The notes beneath the pieces are model-generated. The model made no database searches, had not been told where the DNA came from, and worked only from the letters and a program-made list of their open reading frames with translations. From Basidiobolus meristosporus CBS 931.73 (Eukaryota > Basidiobolomycota > Basidiobolomycetes > Basidiobolales > Basidiobolaceae), in NCBI GenBank assembly GCA_002104905.1, contig MCFE01000787.1, positions 1 through 36,177 of the forward strand: a DNA stretch of 36,177 bases. The letters run 5' to 3'. Positions 21,590-31,580 of this stretch are shown here, piece by piece (position 1 is the first letter of the stretch; every line of letters starts with the position of its first letter). The translations under genes and the position numbers were made by a program.

Positions 21590-21956
21590 TGTTACAAGTG
21601 TTGGAATACAAGTTATAGAGGAATAAGGAGTTTAGCTACTATTGTACTCACCAAAAGCTGACTGAATTTTTTTTGAGGTTAAAGCAGATGCTTATATACA
21701 TTTTGCCAGATCAATTGTTGACTATTTGTATTTCCTAATGTAGGTTGTGGCTGATGCATTATATAGTTGCATCATTATCACCCACTTTGATCCTACTTGA
21801 TATATCTATTTCTGTCCAATAAGGATCTTCTGAATAATCTGCTGACTAGTACTACTGATTTGATAGACAATACTGATATATTGATAGGCCAGGCATAAAG
21901 CTATTGATTTGACTAAAACTGATCATACTTGAACATTCAAGCAGTGTATCATAACA
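21590..21956 (-). repeat. 3' LTR of Gypsy-3
   Basis: On the minus strand it starts TGTTATGATACACTGC and ends CAACACTTGTAACA, with TG and CA tips and a short inverted TGTTA/TAACA. It lies directly after a purine tract (21957-21968) that follows integrase, as expected for the 3' LTR of a minus-strand Gypsy. The partner 5' LTR is absent, so boundaries rest on one copy. Confidence 0.6.
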
Positions 21957-21968
21957 TTCTTCCTTACT
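21957..21968 (-). other. Polypurine tract of Gypsy-3
   Basis: Minus-strand AGTAAGGAAGAA touches the TG start of the LTR, which is the expected place for plus-strand DNA priming. Confidence 0.55.
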
Positions 21969-23951
21969 AAAGTTAAGAGGGTTCTGCTGATTTACTTTTC
22001 TTGTTACACCAATATCTTTATGGTTCAGTATTGTCAGAAAGTCTTGAAAGCATGAGTCTGTCTCTATGAACTAAATATTGCCAGATTTTCCCTGGTTAGT
22101 TCACTAGCTGGCAAGTTGCAAATGGACATTCTCTGATGATCTTGAATGGTCCTGTCAATTGTAGCTCAAGCTTCTTCTGAGTGTAGTTTCTCAGCAATAG
22201 AAAGTTCAAGCTGTCAATGCTTCTAGTGATATAGTCTTATCAAATCTCTGCTTCATTTTTTTGGCACTTTGAAATACTTTGGCCTGTGCCTCTTGATGTC
22301 TTTGTTCCAGTTGCTGGTGTCTACTTGGTTGACAATGCTCATCCTCTAAAGCATCTGTCTGCTTTGGTTGTGTGAGATCTCCTGGAATCCTTGCTTCACA
22401 TCCATGCACAATGTAAAGTGCAATTTTGAGGGGTGTTTTGCACTCTAACTATGCAGGCAAAAGTGCTTGGTCTATTTACTAATCCCATCTACTGACAGCT
22501 CCATTTGTATACTTGGTCAGCATTTTTTCAAATAATCAATTAAGCTACTCAGTAACCCAATTAGTTCAAGGGTGATATTCCAAGGTTTCAAGTGCTTGAT
22601 CTGCTGCATTTCCAGGTAAGCTTCCAATGTCTTTGCCATAAAGTTTGCTCCTCTATTAGATAAACTCTCTACAGGGCATCTGAACTTCATAAGGATCTTG
22701 TGGTAGATGAAACTTGCAATCTGTTTCTCACTGGCTTCAGGTACAGCTTTTGCCACGGCCCATTTAGTGGTATGGTCAATTGCTACTAGGATCCAATGTT
22801 TGCATTTCCTGGTGGTTGGTAGCTTTCCTATAAAGTCAATTCCCCATCTCTCATATGGTCTTACAAGCTGCAAGGGAAAGAGTTAAGCAGATCTCTGTAG
22901 TTGGCCTTGGTTGATTTGGCAAATTGGGCATATTTTGATTAGCTTTACAATACCTTGTTTCATTCTGGGCTGTCAAGCTGTAGCTTTTACAAGGCTTTGG
23001 GTTCCTTCAGTTCCAAGATGTACTTATTAATTGTGTAGCTTGTGTTCTATATCCAGGCATGCAACATCAGGGCAATAGGCAATAGGCCTTCCATCAACAA
23101 TTTGGTAGAGTGCCTCATCCTGTAATACAAATTTGTTGGCTTCATCCAAAAAGATTTTCTTGGTATCTTTGTCCACCTCATTAGGAATGGCTTGGTCCTC
23201 CAAGTATGTTGGTAATAAGCTAGGCCAATCTTATTTATGCACTAAGCTGAGTTGTGCAACCTGTTCTAGTCTTGATAGGGCATCAGCAACCATCTTGTTT
23301 TTCCTAGGGCTGCAGACAAGCTCCAAATCAAATTGCTGAATGTACTTGCTCCATCTCAGCATTTTTCTGGATAGTACCTTCTGAGTATATATACCTGAGT
23401 GAGGTGTGGTCAGTCTTCACAGTGCATTTGACTCCTTCAATATAGCATCTCTAGGTCCCAAAGCAGTATAGTATGGCAAGCATCTCCTTCTGATGCACTG
23501 GATAGTTTTGTTCTGCTGAGTTCAGTTTCTTGGACTCAAATCAACTGGGTAGTCCTTTCCCTCATGTTCTTGGCTGAGTACTCCACTGATTGCATAGTCT
23601 GAAGTATTTGTGCACAGAGTAAACTCTTTTCTGAAGTCTGCAACTCTTAAGCTTGGCCAATTAGAAAATTCATTCTTGAGCATCTGAAAGGCAGTCTCAC
23701 AGGCTATGTTCCACTTCAAGGTATTTTCTCTCTTGAGGATAACATTTAAAGGGACTGCAATATGTGCAAAGGACTTGCAAATCTCCAATAATAGGAAGCC
23801 ATTCCAAAGATTGGTCTGAGTTGTAATATGCTATGAGACTTCTTTGGATTCTTGATGACTTCAACCTTTGTGGGTCTAAGGTCACTTTTAATGTCAAGGG
23901 GAGTAGAGCCACAAGCTGGTTAAAAAAATAATTTTGTATACAACCAGCAAC
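21969..23951 (-). pseudogene. pol: Gypsy-3 pol fragment: reverse transcriptase end, RNase H and integrase (5' truncated)
   Basis: Read downward, VEVIKNPKK and FGMASYYWRF form the end of the reverse transcriptase and its connection. The RNase H start reads FTLCTNTSDYAISGVLSQ, with Asn (23606-23608) where Asp is usual. The integrase finger has CPIC (about 22930). The core reads ERWGIDFIGKLP with its Asp kept and LSNRGANF with Asn (22655-22657) for the second catalytic Asp. A pol tail with AKKMKQRFDK (about 22240) follows. Frames shift and stops occur. Everything upstream of the reverse transcriptase end is missing, and the break lies at a TTAGGG-like sequence. Confidence 0.8.
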
Positions 23952-23965
23952 TTAGGGTTAGGGTT
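23952..23965 (+). repeat. Short telomere-like motif
   Basis: TTAGGGTTAGGGTT, two and a third units of the common fungal telomere repeat, lies exactly between truncated Gypsy-3 and the resumed transposon C. It may be a repair scar or chance. Confidence 0.35.
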
Positions 23966-25792
23966 GACTAAATACATTTGCAGTTCATCCATTCCTTGCA
24001 TTTGTATTGTTGCATATGCATATCAATACTGATTGAAACCTGTGAGAAGTACTCTGGGCAGTGGATTATCTGTAACATCCTGCCAATTTCTTTAAATTTC
24101 ACTGGTATCTCAAAGGGCACATTCAGCTTGAAATGCCCATGTACAACTAGATCATCAGTATAGGAATATTGCTGAAAAGCAAATGCATTGCTCCCAGTAG
24201 AGAGCTTTTGCTCCAATAGATACCCTCTATCCTTAGTATCTCTGGTTTCCTATTGATTTCATATTCTGGCCAATGGCTTATAGCTTGCAAACTTCACTGC
24301 AATTGCATGTTGACTTCTGTAGGTTTTCTTGGTTGGAAGATGATTTTCTTGGTGTTGGTGTTTGGATAATAATATTTTGTGTGAGTATTTCAGTAACTCC
24401 CCTTGATCTCATGCATTTGACAGTAATACCATCAATATTGACAAGAAAAGTTGGCTATGTTGCATATGGCTGGGGTAATGTGTATGAGTTATGGAGGAAG
24501 TCCCCTGAATCTCACACACTTGAAAGCAATGTCATCCATTGTGCTCAGAGAAACCTGCTATCTTGCTGATGGTTGGGGTATTACTAATGCGGATATACTA
24601 TGCACTTAGATCTGGCAGCCTTGTAGTAGTCTCCAGTTGAAAGCATACAAGATTTATCTAGCAATGGATACAGGTAGCTGTCCAGGTTGGATGGTGATCA
24701 AGGCCCAGCTGCCTGTGAGACTACCACCAGATATTTGTTCTGCTACTGTACAATAGGTGAAAGATACAGGATGATGGGAATCAGCAGTCAGCAGGATTTA
24801 CTGGGGGATTCTTGTTTAATGAGAATCCATTGAGTGCCAAGGCAAAGGCATGGTCATACATACCTTCAAAGTAGCTCTTGCATCACAGTTGTTCAAAATG
24901 GTTACAATAAATATATTGGAAATGCTTAGGCTTGATCAGTACTGAGTGCAATACTTTATATCTTCACAATATTTGTTGGACTGCATGAGCTTCTTTAGAT
25001 GGGAAATTACTGGAATATATCTGGAGTGTGATCAATGTGTTCCTCCTATGGTGTTAAATTCCTGACAAGTTGGACACCATGTAATGGTGGCATTGTCTGA
25101 TGAGAAGCCATGCAGCTTTTAACATATGCAGGTATCAGGATGGTCTCTGGGTCATATGTTACCAGCCATATGACAGTAGTCCACTAGTACCACATACATG
25201 GAAAATTACATCCTGAAATGATTTTGGCACAAGGTAGTAGTACATCCTCAGAGCCCCAGTTTCTGATATTTGTGGAAACATGCCACTCCTCTAGCTACTA
25301 CATTGCATTATTCACCAGTAGATGGTTTGCTGGGCTCACTTAGCTCCATAAAGTATCCTTGGCATTTCTTTCTATAGTTGTTGTTGTACCAAATAGTTGG
25401 CTTATGGTAGGCACATGCAGGGTACTCTTGTTTGGGGTGATAGGCTCACAATCCATCAGTGGGCCTTGTTCTTTAGAGCAATCACTCTGCATACCATATT
25501 CAGAAGGCTGCAGCAAGCCCAATGGAGTCACTAACTCACCTGACTTAGTTTGCTCAAGATGACAAGTACAGCTAGGTGCTGTTATAGAAATATTAAGTGA
25601 CTGGAACAAGATTTTTGGTACAGTAGTGACTGATAAATGGTCAAATATGACTTGTATGGCAAAACACTGTTCATGATCCTTTGAATACATCCTATGCCCT
25701 CTGCATGCTTCATGGCTGGCAGGCTTGTTACAATAGCCACATGGTCTGTTTTCTCTTCTCTTACGGTGTTGAATCAAAGTAGTCTTCTTCAT
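23966..25792 (-). pseudogene. ORF1 of copy C: Tnp2-like transposase, 5' and central part
   Basis: The start Met is at 25792. The N-terminal Cys/His cluster is clear: CGYCNKPASHEACRGHRMY, then KDHEQCF, so this domain is conserved between B and C. The core motif reads ALNGF (Asn codon 24829-24831) where copy A has ALDGF. The next segment, around the second Asp, is present as two diverged tandem copies (about 24373-24476 and 24477-24580). SFPLGAMHLL is degraded near 24200. The gene is cut at about 23966 by Gypsy-3. It is divergent from ORF2 across 222 bp. Confidence 0.65.
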
Positions 25793-26014
25793 GGGGCAAA
25801 AAGTTTGACCCCCAGCAACCTAATGCTTTTATATGACTTTTTTGTCAGTACTCATGTGAATTTGACACAGTCTTGTATTGGAGACATTGCACTTACATTT
25901 GCTTAAGAATCAATGACAGTCCACCACACTATACATTCTAAATAAAGTTGTGTCACCCTATACTCACATATAGGTAGAACTTTTTCCACTTTGGTTTAAC
26001 TCACTGCCATATAT
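25793..26014. promoter_or_regulatory. Divergent intergenic region of copy C
   Basis: It has the same 222-bp length and layout as 5612-5833. CATATATATG overlaps the ORF2 start, and the tract CCACTTTGGTTTAACTCAC corresponds to the pyrimidine-rich tract of copies A and B. A bidirectional promoter role is inferred. Confidence 0.45.
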
Positions 26015-28091
26015 ATGCTGTCAAAAATTAAACAAGGCTGTCTGGCTACCAACCAAACCTCACTGTCAACAGCTGCAGAAGAACAGTTGGACAAGCTTGC
26101 TTTGATATTCAGTGCAACAAGCAGGGATACATCCAAAGATGCTGTGTTGGCAGTTTGCCCACTGAAGGTAATAATGGGGACTTGACAGGCTCTGAGTCAA
26201 GTAGGCAATTGAGAACCTCTGTGGAGCCACAAGCTGACTGTTATGCTCAGGCAGATGCAAATGTAGCAAATGCAGTACTCTCAGTTAAAGACCAGCAAGT
26301 GGCCATCATAACATCACCACCACCCATATTAGCAACTATGCTGTCAGCTCATACCAAAGCATTAATGAATCAGTTAGGTGTAGTGGCTGATAGGATAGAT
26401 GTAATGGCCCAGAGAAATCAGGAAATAGTCAAGAAACAGGGTGAGTGCATAATATGTGTAGAGCAATCAATATCCCAGGTAGAGAAAGCAGTATTGTTAC
26501 TCCAGAGATGGAACTCAAGTAACCTAGTGTCACAGCCAAGAATTGAGCTATTTCCTGATGTAACAGCAGAGGAACACCATACAGTCCTTGAAGCACAACA
26601 ACAGTGCCCAATGATAAAGCCCACAGTAAACCTAGCACAGCATGGGAGGGAGACAATGTGGTGTTTATACCAAAGCCTAAAAATCAAAAGACATTGAAGA
26701 TTTGTGAAGCCATTGAGTGCAATAATGAAGAGTGGCCTAATATTCAAGAGGCTGCCCAAAGTCTAGCACACCATCACTTTAAGGCCAGCATACCATGGGA
26801 CCATCAGGAACTCAAGGCCAAGCAGAATGCACTTGACTTGTTCTATGAGCATTATCCTGGATTCAAACAGGCAAACAGATTTTGGGCCAACATTGGTATG
26901 TTAAGAAAGTATCTTAAGAATTGCAGAAACTATCAAAGGCAGAAGAACAAGGGTGCCATGGCTAAAAACCAGCGGCTTCCTCAAGAGCCCATTACAAGCA
27001 GGGCCAAAAGCTCCAGACAAGCATCAAAGAGATGTCAGGCAGCTGGAAGAGTGCTAATTAGGGACAAGCAGGCAGACATGAATGCACCAGCACAACATTT
27101 ATCAAGGAAAAAGTTTTGCACTACGCAAGAGGCACTGAGTCAAAGCAGCTGTGAAGGACCTGGCAGTGATAAAAACCAGCAGCTTTTATGAGGGCCCAAT
27201 GCAACTACAGTTGAGAGCTCAGAACAAGCAGAAAAGAAACGTCAGGTTGCCAGAAGAGTGCCAGCAAGGGACAAGCAGGCCACAACAGATGCCTCAGAGC
27301 AGAATATATCAAGGGGAAAATATAACTCATTGCAAGAAGTACTCAGACAAAGTAACAGTGAAAGACCTGGCAGTGATAATGGAAAAGATAAAGGGGAAAA
27401 TGTCTACCTAAGGCTGAGACAGGGAGGCATGCAAAAGACGCTGCAGTTCTTGCCAATTAATGCCGCAAGCCTGGAACAGATTGAATCCCATCATAGCCAA
27501 GAAGAATTACCAACAAGAAAACAGCTGTTTTCACAAGTGTTGGAAGTGCAGCCAGTTGGGCTACACTCCAGCAAGGTAGATGAGTTTGCAGAAAAAGGCA
27601 ATTTGTCTACCACAGCCTCCACATTCTCCATTGTTGACAGAGTGGAGACCCCACTGACAGACAAGGCTACAGCATCAAGAGCTCAAAAGACTATCACAAT
27701 GCCTTCAGTGTAATTTTGGAATATCAATAGGCACACCAAGAGGTTGCAGCACTTCTTCAAGAGCAGTGCTCAAGAATACACACTTGAATATTGCAAGGAT
27801 TTATTGCAAAGACTGGCAGATGAGGTGCCAGATCTTGCAGTGCCAGCTGAAGACCAGGACATGTGGGAACCAGTGAATGTACAGTGGCATAGAGCTGTTG
27901 GGTTCCCGCTAAAGTTGTGGAACCAGATTGTTACAGCAGAAATATTTATTGAATGGTGGATTTTAATGGAGTTACTTGTTGAATGTGGGGTTGGGCTGAA
28001 TGTTAGTGTAGCATATAGGGACTTGTACAAGTCAATACAATTGGCAATTGAGGTACAAGGAAATAAATCAATTTGTACACATGAAAAGTAA
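26015..28091 (+). pseudogene. ORF2 of copy C: accessory transposon protein of unknown function
   Basis: This is the best-preserved ORF2. The start ATG (26015) is followed by a Ser/Thr-rich region and LSAHTKALMNQLGVVADRID (about 26341-26400), a probable coiled coil with EQSISQVEKAVLLLQ. One base lost near 26625 shifts the frame. The next frame reads EGDNVVFIPKPKNQKT, then WDHQELKAKQNALDLFYEHY and FWANIGMLRKYLKNCRNY. Two basic repeats (about 26960-27380) contain QEPITSRAKSSRQASKR and the variant SEQAEKKRQVARRVPARDKQ. A stop lies at 27189, and another at about 27711 in place of a Glu codon. The C-terminal block AEDQDMWEPVNVQWHRAVGF is conserved in A and B. A ~14-bp deletion moves the final stop to 28089. 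No known family is recognised. Confidence 0.6.
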
Positions 28092-28397
28092 GAGAAATGA
28101 TTGAGTCAGGGAGTAAGAAGTGTGAAAAAGAGGTAATAGCCAATCAATGCACACAAACATAGGAGGTGATAGAGTGTCCAGGATCAGAAAGTGAGCAAAT
28201 TGGCAGGGAGCCAATCAAAAGCAACTTATACCTTGTTGTGATGAAAAAATTTGACCAAGTTTTTTGTGAAATCTAGGGTGCAATTATTCTTCAACAGTCT
28301 CTGGACAGTGTCCTGACAGGATCATTACCTCTTAGTCATGGGACTCTAACTTTGTAATGGCCTTTTGACAGGATTATTACAATAATTTCCCTTAGGG

Positions 28398-29173
28398 AGA
28401 AATACCCTGCTAGTGGGTGAGATGGAATCTGTGGGGATACCAACTACTGATAAGGATGTGATAGTATGTAAATGTAAAAGTAGTATTTATACCTTTTCAG
28501 AGTCTTTGTCAAAAAAATGATGTAGAATATGCTTGAAAGACCTCAAGAACATATGTGCAAAGATTGAGGTTGTTTGGACAACTTTGTGAAACCCCATGCT
28601 CTGGGTATTGGATATTTTGGTGGAAATATTCCAAGTAAACCCAACAAGGAATCTGGTCAGAATTCTCCAAGATTGGTAGGTAATGAACTAAGTGACTAAG
28701 TTAGGGAAATACTTGGGTGTAATTACAAGTTCTTACAACTCCCAGAACATGGAGTTACTCATAGTAGTCCAAGCAGCCCCAAGCTTTGGACATGTGTCCT
28801 TGGGACCTTCCTAAACATATTCTTTGTGTATGTGTTGCCAAGACCATGTAAAAGTATAAAAACTACACTTACATTCAATAAATGATTAAGTGGAAACCCC
28901 ATAATCCACTTGTTCTCCCAAACTCTTACAAATGGCAAAGTAAATGTCAAGATCTAGGTATAATACAAAATGTACAACGTAGTGTACATCTGTGTATTCA
29001 ATCTACCAATGGTGGCATTTGTAATAGTGTAGTATATTAAGCTGATAGAAGTCAAGTAGAGAGAACTCTCCAGAGATTGGGTTGATGGCATTTCCAGAGT
29101 TAAACAGATCGTTGTAGAAGGGCCAGCAATACAAATCAAGATTTAGATAGCCTTTCATTTTAAGTTTTATAAG
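28398..29173. other. Gene-free stretch between transposon C and the gene block
   Basis: No convincing coding region. It holds the second copy of the ~190-bp repeat (28549-28740). The following ~190 bp carry a TATA-like AAGTATAAAAAC and CAATAAATG (about 28853-28884), reminiscent of an LTR remnant. The rest is AT-rich and unrecognised. Confidence 0.5.
28549..28740 (+). repeat. ~190-bp interspersed repeat, copy 2
   Basis: It runs from ACATATGTGCAAAG to GTTCTTACAACT and aligns with 19637-19829, including GGAAATATTCCAAGTAAA and AAGTGACTAAGTTAGG. Its flanks are unrelated to those of copy 1, so the unit is discrete. No clear target duplication here. Confidence 0.5.
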
Positions 29174-29413
29174 ATGGGCGAGAATAACATGCAGATATCA
29201 ACCAAATTTCTCATATGTGATCATTTCAAACAAGCTAATCAATCAGCTATCTCTACTGGAATGCGTAAATTTGGATGGTATAGTTATTATCATTGCGTAA
29301 TAATTGGCAATATTACTAATGAATCGATTTTGGGCAAATGGATGGGATTTCAGGATGAGAACTATGTTCATAAATGGCAATTAGAGTGGGTTTTTTCATC
29401 GGCTTATTTCTAA
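29174..29413 (+). CDS. Small hypothetical ORF (79 codons), doubtful
   Basis: The ORF starts MGENNMQISTKFLICDH and ends in the aromatic-rich VFSSAYF. It lies about 110 bp upstream of the MPP-alpha start. I recognise no motif, and its base composition resembles the repeat block rather than the genes to the right. It may be a degraded transposon piece or part of the MPP-alpha upstream region; I see nothing that proves translation. Confidence 0.15.
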   Translation: MGENNMQISTKFLICDHFKQANQSAISTGMRKFGWYSYYHCVIIGNITNESILGKWMGFQDENYVHKWQLEWVFSSAYF

Positions 29414-29521
29414 GCAGGCTGGGCAGGAATGGAAACCGGCTCACACGTGATCTGAGGATTTACCTGCGGAATGGGAAAATTACTCTACTTTAACCTGGTC
29501 CGTAAAGGAGAAAACTTCAAC
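29414..29521 (+). promoter_or_regulatory. Upstream region of the MPP-alpha gene with a CACGTG box
   Basis: CACGTG lies at 29444-29449, about 75 bp before the chosen start codon. In fungi this is the core bound by Cbf1/bHLH-type factors, often found upstream of mitochondrial and respiratory genes. Only the motif is seen; regulation is inference. Confidence 0.3.
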
Positions 29522-31052
29522 ATGCAGGCACTCCGTCTCACCCAGAATCTCACGTCACTACGTACACCTTTTCTCAGAGGATGCTCGACAAGGTTCAGAA
29601 ACCTTCGAGAGAAGTCCACTACCAGCGGTAGCTCCACCGCGGAAATCACCACTCTGGGTAACGGGATTCGCGTGGCCACCGAAAATACTCCAGGCCATTT
29701 TTCAGCGGTGGGCGTGTATGTGGATGCCGGCTCACGGTACGAAACGGAGGAAACCAGGGGTGTCAGCCACCTCCTAGACAGAATCGCTTTCAAAGTGAGT
29801 GGCTGCTTTGTTGGAAGGTCTTTAGACCCGCCGTTTATTAACCAGGTTGTCGTATTGAACCATTTAGAGTACCGCTAACAAAAGCACCGAAGAAATCACT
29901 TCCGAATTGGAGGCCTTGGGTGGAAATGTGATGTGTTCTAGTTCGCGCGAGTGCATGATGTATCAAGCCTCCATTTTCAACCAAGATCTGGAGCGAGTGG
30001 TATCTCTGTTCTCCGAGGTGGTGCAGAACCCCATCATTGACCCCCAGGAGTTGGATGAACAGCGACAATCAACATTCTACGAGATTTCCGATATCTGGTC
30101 AAAGCCAGAATCGATTCTTCCCGAACTACTGCACATAACTGCTTACAAGAACAATACATTGGGGAACCCATTGCTCTGCCCGGAGAAGAACCTCGTCTCA
30201 ATGACCCCTGAGACTATAAAGAAATATCTTCACCAGTGGTACACCCCCGAGCGGATTGTTGTCGCCGCTGCCGGTGCTCCCCACGATGAAGTATGTCGCT
30301 TGGCGGAGAAGTACTTCGGAAATATGAAGCAGAAGGCACCCGAGGAGCCATCCAAGCTAGCCAGTCTTTTTGGCAAGAAATCTCCGGCTGACGAGAAAGC
30401 CAAATACACCGGAGGGACTCTCATGCGTGAAAACCTGGAGCTTCCATTTACAAACGTATACCTAGGCTTCGAGGGTGTCTCCATCCACGATCCTGATGTC
30501 TACCCCTTGGCCACTCTCCAGATTCTCATGGGAGGTGGTAGCTCGTTCTCCGCTGGTGGGCCAGGCAAGGGAATGTACTCACGGTTCTATACCAACATTC
30601 TGAACCAGCACTACTGGGTGGAATCCTGCCAATCTTTCAATCACTGCTACACGGACTCTGGACTCTTTGGTGTTGCGGCATCCTGCCGTCCCGAATACAA
30701 TCAGCATCTGATCTACTTCGTTGGACAGGAGCTGGAGCTCATCACCCGAACCGGGCGTGGGGGCATCTCCGAAGTGGAGATGAACAGAGCCAAAAACCAG
30801 CTCAAGAGTAGCTTGCTAATGAATTTGGAAAGCCGCATGATCCAGCTGGAAGATCTTGGGCGTCAGGTGCAGATTCGAGGTCACAAGGTCGAGGCGGAGG
30901 AGATGTGTGACCTTATTGATCAGGTTACGCTAGCGGACCTGTGTCGCGTCGCCAACCGAGTTCTGAAGGACGGCAAGGGAGACATCACCTTTGTTGCTGA
31001 AGGAAACCTCACCGGACTGAACGATTACAAGAAACTACTTAAATTGCCCTGA
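29522..31052 (+). CDS. MAS2: Mitochondrial processing peptidase alpha subunit
   Basis: MPP-alpha binds presequences of imported proteins in the mitochondrial matrix and presents them to the catalytic beta subunit. Exons are 29522-29794 and 29868-31052, giving 485 residues, close to yeast Mas2. The start at 29522 (A at -3) gives an Arg-rich amphipathic presequence, [20 protein letters not shown]. An in-frame Met at 29471 would add 17 residues and is less likely. Residues 83-87 read HLLDR where the beta subunit has the zinc motif HxxEH, as expected for the non-catalytic subunit. The glycine-rich loop [14 protein letters not shown], which handles substrate, is at residues 313-326. The frame is intact. 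AATAAA lies at 31104, 52 bp after the stop. Lon follows on the same strand after 528 bp. Confidence 0.93.
29795..29867 (+). other. Intron of the MPP-alpha gene
   Basis: 73 bp, donor GTGAGT, acceptor TTTAG, phase 0, with TTATTAAC as a plausible branch site. Splicing joins DRIAFK to [10 protein letters not shown], the expected family sequence. Confidence 0.9.
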
Positions 31053-31580
31053 GCAACATCTAATTCATGCATTGTATTTAGACTCATCTCATCAAATCCC
31101 TACAATAAACCAATGTGACCATTTGGCCCATTTTCTAGAAGTTACCATTCCCTCTGGGATAATGCCTCATGACGTTACGTTGGTAACTTGCCTGATCACA
31201 TGATTCGTCTCACCACGGCAAAGATTTTTCATCTTCCAACAGCCGATGTGAGAGTGTGATGATGGATTCGGCCATTCACCCACTGCCAATCCCCATTGCC
31301 ATTCACCACCCCTAGCATCGACACCATTCTGATCATGTAAAATCATCTATTCCGGATTCCGTTGACCAAATTGATGAAGTTATATGTATATATATACTCC
31401 ACTGACGTTGACACTGTTTCCTCACAAACCTGAATCCAGTAGAGTTTTAGTAAGCAAGCGCGAGTCCGAAAACTCCCCCCTTCCCTTCTACAGTTACTCT
31501 ATATTTATAGAAGGCACGGGAATATAGACACGCTACTGGTTACTTTTTCGTATTCTTAAGAAGTCATCAAGGCAAGCTTC
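31053..31580. other. Intergenic region between MPP-alpha and Lon
   Basis: It holds the MPP-alpha 3' end with AATAAA (31104-31109) and the presumed Lon promoter. TATGTATATATATAC (about 31382) is an AT-rich TATA-like tract about 190 bp before the Lon start. No open reading frame or RNA gene is seen. Confidence 0.5.

Larger units (their letters stand above)
20866..28397. mobile_element. DNA transposon copy C (Tnp2/EnSpm-like), rearranged
   Basis: The left end reads CCCTATCAAAAGCAATTTGG (20866). The right end, reverse-complemented, reads CCCTAAGGGAAATTATTG (from 28397). The 3' part of ORF1 with its downstream region is at 20866-21589, Gypsy-3 follows, and ORF1 resumes at about 23966. Divergent ORF2 occupies 26015-28091. 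The bases outside the two ends (ATC and AGA) do not match, so either a flank has changed or the two halves come from different copies. About 700 bp of ORF1 equivalent to copy B 860-1570 are missing at the Gypsy-3 site. Confidence 0.6.

Noticed and set aside
26580-26700. Programmed frameshift or intron in ORF2 where the frame changes in copy C
   Set aside because: Copies A and B read through this point in one frame; C has lost a single base relative to A.
29471-29521. Upstream Met of MPP-alpha as the start
   Set aside because: It adds a non-presequence-like stretch ([17 protein letters not shown]) before an already good targeting peptide starting at 29522.
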